From: Chthoniobacter flavus
Lineage (GTDB): Bacteria; Verrucomicrobiota; Verrucomicrobiia; Chthoniobacterales; JACTMZ01
Direction of reading: 5' to 3'
Assembly: GCA_945871065.1 (NCBI GenBank)
Contig: CAMBUL010000014.1
Span: 1 to 44,872 of the forward strand
DNA length: 44,872 nt
Position 1 is the first letter of the stretch. The number at the start of each line of letters is the position of its first letter. Position numbers and translations under genes: made by a program. Under the pieces are notes generated by a model. It did not search any database, was not told where the DNA came from, and saw only the letters and a list, made by a program, of their open reading frames with translations. Positions 17,699-24,558 of the stretch are shown here, piece after piece.

Positions 17699-18916
17699 AT
17701 GGAAATTCTTGTCTTAATAGGAATCGTCGGCGCGATCGCCCTGTGGATCTGGATCACAGTGCTTAAAGACAGAGCCGGCAGATACACTGACCTTCGCAAG
17801 CAGCACGATGAGTTATGGAAAAAAGTCAGCGACATTGATGAATACGCCCGCATAATTAGAAACGAAGTTGCGCAAGAGCGCTCGGCGATGAGGACGGAAC
17901 TGGCCGCAGACCGCCTCAAACTCGATGCAAGGGAGCGAGCCTTAGACGAGCAGGTGGCAGCGGTTCAGAGGATTGCTACGGAGAAATCGGTTGGCTTCCC
18001 TTGGTTGGCTAAAGCATATGCGGATTTCTTTGCGCTCGAAGACGAGCGCATCGCGGACTCCTTGAAACGTAAGCAGAGGCCTGCGCGGAAATCCGCCGAA
18101 TTGGTTCAGGAGGCCAAGAGGAGGAGGCGCGATGCAGAGATCCGCGCAAGAGTCGCAGAGTACCAAATTCAATACTACGAATCTCTTTTCCCGTGGCTTG
18201 TAGACCTAAAGAGCGAAGACCTTGAGGACGCCGCTATCAGCCTAGCGGCCCCGGCAAACCTAGAGGGGGGCGCCGAGGAAGACCCCGCAAAACGGTGGCT
18301 TTCCGAGCAGGAATACGCCGCGATGCCTTCAGCGGAAAAATTCCAAAGGGCACTCGACAGATATTGGACGAGCAGAAAATCAAAATGGCAACTGGGTAGA
18401 GACTACGAGCGATACGTGGGCTGGCTATACGAGAAAGACGGCCACGCCGTCAGCTACCACGGAATTATTAAGGGCTTTGACGACCTTGGCAGAGACCTTT
18501 TAGCGACCAAGAATGGCGCTGTCCAAGTGGTGCAGTGCAAGTATTGGAGCAAGGAAAAGACCATCCACGAAAAACACATCTTCCAGCTCTACGGAACAAT
18601 GGTGGCTTACGGCCTCGATAACCCCAACGAACCTGTGAGCGGGCACTTTGTCACGTCAACATCCCTGTCTGACCGTGCCAAGAAGTTCGCAGAATACCTA
18701 GGTATCCACGTTACAGAGCAGCGGACGTTGGAGCGGTATCCTTGTATTAAGTGCAACATTTCCGAACGAACTCAAGAGAAGATCTACCACCTGCCTTTCG
18801 ACCAGCAATACGATTCAACGGTCATTGAGCCAGATCGTGGAGAATTGTTCGCTGCAAGCGTGGCAGATGCTGAGGGTCTTGGCTTTAGAAGAGCATTTAG
18901 GTATCGCGGCGCGTAA
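17699..18916 (+). CDS. Membrane-anchored coiled-coil protein with Mrr-like restriction endonuclease domain
   Basis: A 405-aa protein with three parts: an N-terminal transmembrane helix (residues 2-22), a long charged coiled coil (about 28-150) and a C-terminal PD-(D/E)xK nuclease of the Mrr_cat type. The nuclease shows Glu237 in GRDYERYVG, Asp266 in GRDLL and Gln279-Cys-Lys281 in QCKYW, with a HGIIKGFDDLGRD lead-in. The catalytic set is intact. Mrr-like enzymes cut modified or foreign DNA; anchoring to the membrane suggests that DNA is attacked at entry. The 211 bases upstream hold no recognisable gene. Probably defence cargo of the element. Confidence 0.8.
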   Translation: MEILVLIGIVGAIALWIWITVLKDRAGRYTDLRKQHDELWKKVSDIDEYARIIRNEVAQERSAMRTELAADRLKLDARERALDEQVAAVQRIATEKSVGFPWLAKAYADFFALEDERIADSLKRKQRPARKSAELVQEAKRRRRDAEIRARVAEYQIQYYESLFPWLVDLKSEDLEDAAISLAAPANLEGGAEEDPAKRWLSEQEYAAMPSAEKFQRALDRYWTSRKSKWQLGRDYERYVGWLYEKDGHAVSYHGIIKGFDDLGRDLLATKNGAVQVVQCKYWSKEKTIHEKHIFQLYGTMVAYGLDNPNEPVSGHFVTSTSLSDRAKKFAEYLGIHVTEQRTLERYPCIKCNISERTQEKIYHLPFDQQYDSTVIEPDRGELFAASVADAEGLGFRRAFRYRGA

Positions 18917-18937
18917 CATCGCCTTACGGAGCGCGCA

Positions 18938-19423
18938 ATGCCCCTCTCACCCCTCGACCAGCTTCATCTAAACACCGCCGCCGGCTTCCTCCAGATCGGC
19001 GAGCCGATGGATGCCTGGAACGAACTGGAGATGATCGCGCCGCTCAACCGGGCGAAGACTGAAGTGCTCACCGTGCGCCTCGCCGTCTGCCGCGCCCTCA
19101 AGGATTGGGAGCAAGCCGAGGAGATCGCCCGCACGCTCATCCGGCGTGAACCCGGCAACGTCATGCACGTCGTCGCTCTGGCCGAAGCCGTGGGTCACCG
19201 CGAGGGGCCGGCCGCTTCGGCGGCAGTCTATGAGTTCGCTATCGTGCAGTTTCCCGACTTTGCACCGCTGCGGGTGTCGCTGGCGGTGGAATTGGTGAAA
19301 GCGGGGCAAATCCAAGACGCCAAACGGGTTGTGAAGATGGCGTGTGAGCTAGACCCGGATCTGAGGCTGGTGGTGCTGGATCATCCGGGGTTGGACGCCA
19401 TATGCTTAGAATCTTGTTGTTGA
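18938..19423 (+). CDS. TPR-like helical repeat protein
   Basis: A 161-aa protein built of paired helices with TPR spacing ([76 protein letters not shown]). No signal peptide. It is probably a protein-protein adaptor. It starts 21 bases after the nuclease gene and stops four bases before the DnaJ-domain gene, so the three probably form an operon. Confidence 0.7.
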   Translation: MPLSPLDQLHLNTAAGFLQIGEPMDAWNELEMIAPLNRAKTEVLTVRLAVCRALKDWEQAEEIARTLIRREPGNVMHVVALAEAVGHREGPAASAAVYEFAIVQFPDFAPLRVSLAVELVKAGQIQDAKRVVKMACELDPDLRLVVLDHPGLDAICLESCC

Positions 19424-19427
19424 TCCG

Positions 19428-20780
19428 ATGCAGCGTATCCCCACCCACTACGACACGTTGAAAGTCGCGCAGGACGCGCCGACCGAAGTCATCAAGAGCG
19501 CCTATCGCGCACTTGCTAGGAAATACCACCCTGACAGCAATCCCGACTTGGAGGAGGCCGTAAAAGCGATGCAGGCCCTCAACCAAGCTTTTGAGGTGCT
19601 CATCGATCCGGTCCAGCGAAAAGCGCACGACGAGTGGATAGACCAACAGACGGCTAGCCAGTCAGCAGGAGCAAGCCGCCAACCATACCGAGACGCTGGC
19701 ATTTCCTCGGCAAAGAATCGGCAGAAAGGTCATGCACGCAAATCTCCTTTCGCGGGCCAATTTTGGCCAAAGGCAGACAAACTTTCGCCGAGCGCCGTTA
19801 TGCTCATTGTGGCTTTGGCGGCCGCTTTGATCGCCCTTGTTGTTATCGCGCTAGAAACTCAAGGCAGATCATCCAAAACAAGGGCGCCGGCCAGCGAGTC
19901 AACACCGTTGCCGACTCCCGCATTTACACCTACGCCCACACCCATTGCCACACCGACAGTCACACCGACTCCATCGCCAACTCCGACTCCAACTCCGACT
20001 CCAACGCCAGAGCCAACGCCAACACCTACGCCCACACCGACGCCAACACCAGAGCCAACACCTACACCCACGCCTACGCCTACACCGACACCTACACCGG
20101 CGCCTGCATTGGCCCCAAGACGAGGATTCACAGCCTACTCCGAAGCGATAAACATCGATTTTGGAGTCGGAGGCGCCCAGCGCCAACTTCGTAAGCGCGA
20201 GTTGGCCGGGTTATTTCGTTCATCCAAGTGGAACACCGCATCCGGAGCATCCGGAACGATGTCCAACCCGGTCACGAGCCAGGGCAAACCGACGGCGGCG
20301 GTGATCAGTTGGTCTGCCAACAACCTTTACCAAGTGCAGGACGTGAGAATCGGTGACGACGACGGAAACTTCACCATGATGTTCGGCTATCTGGACACGG
20401 CCAACACCTCCACCACCGAAGTCCGTGTCGAAAATATTCCCGAAAGCTTCGTCGCCGACGGCTACGACCTGATTGTCTATGTCGATGGCTCCAACGGTTC
20501 GCGGAGCCGCGTGGGACTCTATGAGGTCGTCGTGTCGGGGCGCGAACCGGTGACGAAATTCGTGAAGGACGGCGCCGGCAAATCCTTCGACGGCAAGTTC
20601 GTCGAGGCGGACACGGCAACGGCGCCAACAACGGCAGCCGATGGCATTCAGGGGAATGCGATAGTTTTCCGAAACATGAAGGCCCGCGAATTTGCGCTGC
20701 TGGCAAAAGGGGAAATCGGAGAGGGTTTTAACCGCGCCCCTATCAACGGGATACAAATCGTGAAGCTCGCCGAGGAATAA
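19428..20780 (+). CDS. DnaJ-domain membrane protein with Pro/Thr stalk and exported C-terminal domain
   Basis: A 450-aa chimera. Residues 5-70 are a J domain with intact HPD (34-36), which stimulates Hsp70 ATPase. A transmembrane helix follows (about 121-142), then a Pro-Thr dipeptide repeat stalk (about 158-225) and a C-terminal domain (about 228-450) of beta character, with [25 protein letters not shown] and [21 protein letters not shown]. Similar C-terminal modules occur in exported proteins of Verrucomicrobia and Planctomycetes (memory of the pattern). The topology implied is J domain inside and beta domain outside the membrane. Its partner Hsp70 is not encoded nearby. Confidence 0.75.
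   Translation: MQRIPTHYDTLKVAQDAPTEVIKSAYRALARKYHPDSNPDLEEAVKAMQALNQAFEVLIDPVQRKAHDEWIDQQTASQSAGASRQPYRDAGISSAKNRQKGHARKSPFAGQFWPKADKLSPSAVMLIVALAAALIALVVIALETQGRSSKTRAPASESTPLPTPAFTPTPTPIATPTVTPTPSPTPTPTPTPTPEPTPTPTPTPTPTPEPTPTPTPTPTPTPTPAPALAPRRGFTAYSEAINIDFGVGGAQRQLRKRELAGLFRSSKWNTASGASGTMSNPVTSQGKPTAAVISWSANNLYQVQDVRIGDDDGNFTMMFGYLDTANTSTTEVRVENIPESFVADGYDLIVYVDGSNGSRSRVGLYEVVVSGREPVTKFVKDGAGKSFDGKFVEADTATAPTTAADGIQGNAIVFRNMKAREFALLAKGEIGEGFNRAPINGIQIVKLAEE
19908..20104 (+). repeat. Pro-Thr coding tandem repeat
   Basis: Short units of the type ccgacgccaaca and acacctacgccc encode the PT stalk of the DnaJ-domain protein. The same kind of repeat, in opposite orientation, encodes a stalk at 35154-35280. 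Such repeats can expand or shrink by slippage. Confidence 0.85.
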
Positions 20781-20821
20781 GCTCCATCGCCAATCCCCAC
20801 GCTGTGTGAGGCCGATTCACT

Positions 20822-21234
20822 TCGAAATGCCGACCGTCTCTGCGGCAAGCTATTCCCTTCCAAGGGCCGATCCCGCCGCAATACCAACTCACCGAAACGC
20901 CGTCAGCATCCTACCTGCGGCGAACCGAATGGAACGTCCGCGATTCGGACGGCACGGTCATCTTCACGGTTGCCGCTGAGCTGGCCGGCGGGAGCAAGCG
21001 CACGGCTGACTTCGCGGAGAAACACGGCAAGCCGTGGCTGCACCTCAGTGAGCGCGGCAGCTACGAGAGCGCCGGTGAGCGACTGGCAGTCTTCGTCCGC
21101 GAGAATGACATTAAGGTACTCAACGTGGCGGGCAGCCGAGGGTCGAAGGAGCCGGGTGTGGCGGCGCTTGTGAAGCTGGCGCTGGATGATGCGTTTTATC
21201 CGAGGGCGGAGGCGATGGTGGTGCGGGGATAGCC
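20822..21234 (+). pseudogene. Remnant of a putative molybdenum-carrier (YpsA-like) gene
   Basis: The frame read from 20822 gives IPPQYQLTETPSAS, RRTEWNVRDSDGTVIFTVA, GGSKRTADFAEKHGKPWLHL and VLNVAGSRGSKEPGVAALVKLA, matching the middle and C-terminal part of the putative molybdenum carrier family (PF12694-like, Rossmann fold, usually about 150-170 aa). The N-terminal third, including the SGGQTGxDRxAL nucleotide-binding motif, is missing. A 2-base insertion (gcgc at about 21179-21182) shifts the frame: the expected ending LDDAFYPRAEAMVVRG is found in another frame, stopping at 21234. It is a decayed gene, not expected to work. Confidence 0.75.
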
Positions 21235-21240
21235 GCGAGT

Positions 21241-21272
21241 AGAGGTCCCGGGTTCAAATCCCGGCAGCCCGA
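21241..21272 (+). other. tRNA 3'-end fragment (T-arm and acceptor 3' strand)
   Basis: A perfect T-arm (CCGGG-TTCAAAT-CCCGG) followed by a 7-nt acceptor strand CAGCCCG, discriminator A and a short T-run. No matching CGGGCTG acceptor strand or anticodon arm lies upstream; that DNA belongs to the molybdenum-carrier remnant. A similar 3' end occurs on the minus strand at 44689-44715. Probably a scar of a past integration event. Confidence 0.7.
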
Positions 21273-21372
21273 TTTTCCGCACTTTGGGAAATCTTCTTCG
21301 GTCTGAGGAGGTTCGCGAGGATGCGGGGTTTCGGAGGTTTCGCAGTTCGCGGGGAGTTCGTGACGGGGCGCC

Positions 21373-21741
21373 TCATTTGGCCATCATAAATCTGAATCGG
21401 CATCGGTCTTGAGAGTCATCGATCCAGAAGCCCCATTCACCGTATTCGTAAAACTTCGACTGGGCGTCATCGTGGTCGGGAACTCGCACCAAGTGGCTGA
21501 CGAACTTGTCGTGGTCGGCCGAGTCAAAAGCGAACTTTCCTTCCGAACAGTTTGAGTCCAGATCGTTCTCCATAGCGATCTCCCGGCTTGAGGCGGGAAT
21601 GATCTCGGGAAGCCAGCCCCTGGCAAAGGGCGTGTCGGCCTCAGCCTCTGCTCTAGTAGAGTATGACAACCGCACTGATTCGTCGCATCCCACAAGCAGG
21701 ATCGCCGTGAGCGCGAGGATTGCGTTGGCGCATGAAATCAT
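21373..21741 (-). CDS. Cassette-borne lipoprotein of unknown function
   Basis: A 122-aa protein with a lipoprotein signal (MISCANAILALTAILLVGC, lipobox LVGC), then LSYSTRAEAEADTPFARGWLPEIIPASS and ENDLDSNCSEGKFAFDSADHDKF. The RGWLPE.IP.S.....NDLD.N...G.F.F pattern recurs in unnamed bacterial proteins. The ATG at 21741 lies 6 bases past the attC site at 21748-21934, exactly where a cassette ORF should start. No attC is visible after its stop, so this is the last, possibly truncated, cassette. Confidence 0.7.
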   Translation of the reverse strand: MISCANAILALTAILLVGCDESVRLSYSTRAEAEADTPFARGWLPEIIPASSREIAMENDLDSNCSEGKFAFDSADHDKFVSHLVRVPDHDDAQSKFYEYGEWGFWIDDSQDRCRFRFMMAK

Positions 21742-21747
21742 TTTTTC

Positions 21748-21934
21748 AGCGAACCCCAAGCTCAGCGACTCCGGGTTGGGGGCGCGGCTCTGAGCACGCC
21801 GGCGCATGGCGAAGGCGCGGGCTGTGCCGGGCTTCATGGCGGGCCGCACAGCGCGTGACTGAGCCGGTCGGATGAGAGCCGCGCGTGGTAACTGAACGCC
21901 AAAGCCCGAGGTTCGCTGCAGCGCATGGTTAGGC
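21748..21934 (-). repeat. attC site 1
   Basis: On the minus strand: R'' box GCCTAAC, then CATGCGCTGCAGCGAACCTC, and at the other end AGTCGCTGAGCTTGGGGTT with R' box GTTCGCT. The arms GCTGCAGCGAACCTCGGG and CCCGGAGTCGCTGAGC pair with a few extrahelical bases, as required for single-strand recombination. The 187-bp site has inner stems (GCGCGGCTCT/AGAGCCGCGC; CTGTGC/GCACAG). Confidence 0.8.
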
Positions 21935-21945
21935 GACTTTTGGAC

Positions 21946-22386
21946 TCACCTCACCCCGCCCGCTGCTTTTTCGGTGGTTCCGCTCTCGGCGCGCTCAACC
22001 GTTCCGACGATCTTGCCGCCGGGTTTGGTGATCGCGATCTCAACCGGCGCAGGCCGCCCCGTTCCGGCCATGACCGACACATTGAACACCTCGACTGCAC
22101 CCTCCATGCGAAGCGTCGGTCTCTTAATGTTCGACCTAGTCGTGATGATGGGCGCCTTCGTCTGCGGCACTGTGGCCTGCAATTGGTAGGTGCCCGCCTC
22201 CAGGTTATCGAAGGCGAACCTGCCAGCCTTGTCAGTCGCCGCGTGCATTGCCCGCCCGTCGGGCTTTTTCTGGACGATGATGTCAATGCCGGGGATCGGA
22301 TTTGGTGCTGATGCGCTGCCTTCCCTAAGGCCGAGAAAAACAGCCGCGATGACCGCGACTTTTGCTGCTGCGTGTGTGATTTTCAT
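21946..22386 (-). CDS. Cassette-borne exported protein with carboxypeptidase-regulatory-like domain
   Basis: A 146-aa protein with an N-terminal signal peptide (about residues 1-26) and a beta-sandwich of the carboxypeptidase-regulatory/SpaA type: GIDIIVQKKPDGRAMHAATD, KAGRFAFDNLEAGTYQLQAT. Such domains are extracellular modules without catalytic residues. The stop lies 11 bases from attC 1 and the start 55 bases from attC 2, so it occupies one complete cassette. Its function is unknown. Confidence 0.75.
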   Translation of the reverse strand: MKITHAAAKVAVIAAVFLGLREGSASAPNPIPGIDIIVQKKPDGRAMHAATDKAGRFAFDNLEAGTYQLQATVPQTKAPIITTRSNIKRPTLRMEGAVEVFNVSVMAGTGRPAPVEIAITKPGGKIVGTVERAESGTTEKAAGGVR

Positions 22387-22440
22387 AGGTTTGTTTGCTT
22401 TGGTTTGGTTATTGTGGATGTGGGTGATTGTTTCAGAGTC

Positions 22441-22566
22441 GCCTAACGACCAAGCTCAGCGACCGCCGCCGGAAACGCCCGGTCGGCTGCAACAATCGCT
22501 GCCAAATTACCTGAACCGACCAACTGCCCAGCGGGGCGGCGGTTCGCTGCAGCGCTCTGGTTAGAC
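22441..22566 (-). repeat. attC site 2
   Basis: On the minus strand the site runs from R'' GTCTAAC to R' GTTAGGC (126 bp); both boxes fit the consensus RYYYAAC...GTTRRRY. The L arms GCTGCAGCGAACCGCCGCC and GGCGGCGGTCGCTGAGC pair with extrahelical bases, and an inner GGTCGG/CCGACC stem is present. The TAA stop of the PEP-CTERM gene lies inside the R'' box. Confidence 0.88.
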
Positions 22567-23229
22567 GGCATTTTTCAATCTCCGTCTCCTTGTGGCTATG
22601 AAAACCAGCAAGCAACCTGAAAACAGTAGCGCATAGGCTGAAGGCTCTGGAACTGCCATGACCTCGATGCGCGTAATGTCCCACGAAGTTCCAGATGGGC
22701 CGCCCTGATAAACTCTGAGAGTGCGAATCTCGCTCCAGTCTGGCTCGGGCGCGTTCGGACTAAACCAAGCATCGGCTAATGACACCCAAGTATTCTGGTT
22801 GCCACCTTTCTCAAAAAGACCGCCTTGATCGAAGATGGACCATGAAGAGCCAAAGTGAGCAACCGTAAACCAAGAGTCAAAATCTGATGGTGCGTCTGTG
22901 CCACTGATGCGAATAGATGAGCCAGGCCCTAAGCTCAGACCGGTGATGTCGTACTCAAAGGAAACAAACGCTTGGGTGTTTGGCAAATTTCGGAGAGAAG
23001 CCATCCCGCTACCGATGTCGAGGGTCACTGACCCGATACCCGACTGTGCTTGGAATGTCACCTTCCGCTGCCCACCGTAAACACCAGATAAGCCGCTTGC
23101 AGTGTCGGTGATGCTTTGATTTGGCGCTGCGACATTGAAGTGGCGTGTGCCTTGAGAAAAATCATCAATCAGGGCGATCTGGGCCTGCGTGCCTGTGATA
23201 GCAGCGAGAAGCAAGAGTAGTGATTTCAT
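22561..23229 (-). CDS. Cassette-borne PEP-CTERM exported protein
   Basis: A 222-aa protein with a signal peptide (MKSLLLLLAAITGTQA), a beta-rich body (IDDFSQGTRHFNV; SFEYDITGLSLGPGSSIRIS; WFTVAHFGSSWSIFDQGG) and a C-terminal sorting signal: VPEP, a hydrophobic helix and the arginine cluster RRRR. This tripartite tail is recognised by exosortase, which cuts it and anchors or releases the protein outside the cell. The ATG at 23229 follows attC 3 by 35 bases. An earlier in-frame start would lie inside attC and was not used. Confidence 0.85.
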   Translation of the reverse strand: MKSLLLLLAAITGTQAQIALIDDFSQGTRHFNVAAPNQSITDTASGLSGVYGGQRKVTFQAQSGIGSVTLDIGSGMASLRNLPNTQAFVSFEYDITGLSLGPGSSIRISGTDAPSDFDSWFTVAHFGSSWSIFDQGGLFEKGGNQNTWVSLADAWFSPNAPEPDWSEIRTLRVYQGGPSGTSWDITRIEVMAVPEPSAYALLFSGCLLVFIATRRRRLKNAV

Positions 23230-23264
23230 TGGAGTGGTGACATGGTTCGTGGCGATGTGATGCC

Positions 23265-23379
23265 GTCTAACGTCCGCGACCACCAACAGCCGCTTGCTTC
23301 TGGCGCGACTTCTTGCGTAAGCAAGAATCGTGACAGAAGTCCCGAAGGGACGGCTGTTTGGTGCATCGCTCTGTTCGCA
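23265..23379 (-). repeat. attC site 3
   Basis: A 115-bp site. On the plus strand GTCTAAC begins it and GTTCGCA ends it. The arms GCGACCACCAACAGCCG and CGGCTGTTTGGTGCATCGC pair with extra bases on one side. The centre is a long imperfect hairpin ending in TTCTTGC-gtaa-GCAAGAA. The R box next to the upstream gene is degenerate compared with consensus. Confidence 0.8.
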
Positions 23380-23380
23380 T

Positions 23381-23854
23381 TTATTTGAAGAGAGTGGATG
23401 CGGCATATCTAGCAATCCAAATGAAGGCGACAATAAATGATATGGACAGCGCAACAATCTTGAGCTCGACGGAAGGGCCGTCTGATGGTCGCCTTGCCCA
23501 CTGAATCAAGAAAAACCCCGCAACAACGAGAACTGCACCTACATAGGTGTAAATGTGCTCAGTAGAGCTTTGCCAGAAATAGAGGAAAACAACAATGACT
23601 CCCGCAAGCTGAATTAGCCAACCAAGAATGATTGCTGGTCCGCGGCATATCTCCCGAATTCTGCAAAACAGTTGAGTCTTCTGTAGGGTTGGAACAATTA
23701 ACGATATCAGAATCAAAAAGCAGAATGCTAAGAAAGCATATAGCGCAATGCCCTTTACTTCCTCAGTATTGTCTTTCTTCGTGCAGGAAGCAAGAAGGGT
23801 GAAAACTAAAACGGGGATTGAGGATAAGCTACTTTTTAAGTTCTTTGTAAACAT
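23381..23854 (-). CDS. Cassette-borne lipoprotein/membrane protein
   Basis: A 157-aa protein with a lipoprotein-type N-terminus (FTLLASC) and then about four transmembrane helices (ALYAFLAFCFLILISLIV; AIILGWLIQLAGVIVVFLYF; YTYVGAVLVVAGFFLI; VALSISFIVAFIWIARYAA). The stop abuts attC 3. Base composition is clearly more AT-rich than the rest of the window, which points to a separate origin. It overlaps the upstream small gene by 26 bases. Function not recognised. Confidence 0.6.
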   Translation of the reverse strand: MFTKNLKSSLSSIPVLVFTLLASCTKKDNTEEVKGIALYAFLAFCFLILISLIVPTLQKTQLFCRIREICRGPAIILGWLIQLAGVIVVFLYFWQSSTEHIYTYVGAVLVVAGFFLIQWARRPSDGPSVELKIVALSISFIVAFIWIARYAASTLFK

Positions 23855-24059
23855 TCTTTATCCATCGAACAAGTGACACAAGATTCGGCAAAACAAAAAG
23901 ACCGATCACAATGCCAAAGATCAGCCATGGAATAGGTTCCTTTATCCAATCGGGAGGTAAAAAGTATCCTGCACCAAGTATCGCAATGATGCAGATTGTC
24001 CAAATGACAATTATCGGGATGGCCCCGGATTGACTCCTTCTATAGTTTGGTGACTTCAT
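23829..24059 (-). CDS. Small two-helix membrane protein
   Basis: A 76-aa protein with two hydrophobic helices (IPIIVIWTICIIAILGAGYF; WLIFGIVIGLFVLPNLVSLV) and a basic C-terminus. AT-rich like its downstream partner and overlapping it, so the two probably form one two-gene cassette. Twelve bases or more upstream a TGCGAAC box at 24077-24083 may be a degraded attC end. Function unknown. Confidence 0.5.
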   Translation of the reverse strand: MKSPNYRRSQSGAIPIIVIWTICIIAILGAGYFLPPDWIKEPIPWLIFGIVIGLFVLPNLVSLVRWIKNVYKELKK

Positions 24060-24207
24060 AAGGTGGATTTGTTTTTTGCGAACGTATAGTATACGACAGT
24101 TCGTTAATATTGGGTTTTACGACTGGTCGCATATTACCTGTAAGTGAGAGGCAGTTGTAAGATTAGCAGATGCTACGGTCAGCGATCATTTTGATTACTA
24201 CCGCTTT

Positions 24208-24477
24208 TCACGCAGCTTTCAAGGAGACTATCTCCAAAGCCTCCCTCACCAACTCCTCAAAGCAAAGAACAGACTCATTCTGCTGAATCTTTCTGACAAT
24301 CTTCTGCTTTACTGAGCCCAAAGACTCTTTCTGTCTGAGTCGGTAAACGAGTTCAATGTCGAGGTAGCCTTTTGCATCAACGTCTCGGAGGAGTAATTGG
24401 CTGGCAGCCAAGGTGATGACAGCTATGACGCGCGTTAACATTGCCGCCCACCACGCCCCGGCATGAAATACCGCCAT
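24208..24477 (-). CDS. Hypothetical small protein
   Basis: An 89-aa product (or 77 aa if it starts at the ATG at 24441, which puts a hydrophobic segment LTRVIAVITLAASQLLL at the very N-terminus). The rest is charged: YRLRQKESLGSVKQKIVRKIQQNESV. It is in the same orientation as the cassettes but no attC delimits it. The 148 bases to the next gene on the left hold only short palindromic AT-rich DNA. Not recognised; may not be a real gene. Confidence 0.35.
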   Translation of the reverse strand: MAVFHAGAWWAAMLTRVIAVITLAASQLLLRDVDAKGYLDIELVYRLRQKESLGSVKQKIVRKIQQNESVLCFEELVREALEIVSLKAA

Positions 24478-24558
24478 GGCGAAAGTCCGAAAGACCGAGC
24501 AGACGCCGCAACTTAATGCGTCATAAGGCGCGGTTGGCCTTCCATAGGGGCTCCGAAC

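Larger units (their letters stand above)
21373..24083 (-). mobile_element. Integron-type gene cassette array without integrase (CALIN-like)
   Basis: Three attC-like sites (21748-21934, 22441-22566, 23265-23379) separate minus-strand ORFs that each begin shortly after one attC and end at or in the next. Spacing, orientation and folding fit integron cassettes. No intI gene or attI site was found in the window. The array lies wholly inside the tRNA-Leu element. The right boundary (near 24083) is uncertain. Confidence 0.8.

Noticed and set aside
19908-20104. CRISPR-like array
   Set aside because: The repeats are short, contiguous coding units without unique spacers, and no cas genes are present.
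20970-21173. Small plus-strand ORF
   Set aside because: Out-of-frame shadow of the molybdenum-carrier remnant.
21241-21272. Complete tRNA gene
   Set aside because: Only the T-arm and 3' acceptor strand are present; no D-arm, anticodon arm or 5' acceptor strand can be folded.
24478-24558. Further attC site
   Set aside because: GACGC/GCGTC and related short dyads are present but no R boxes or paired L arms.
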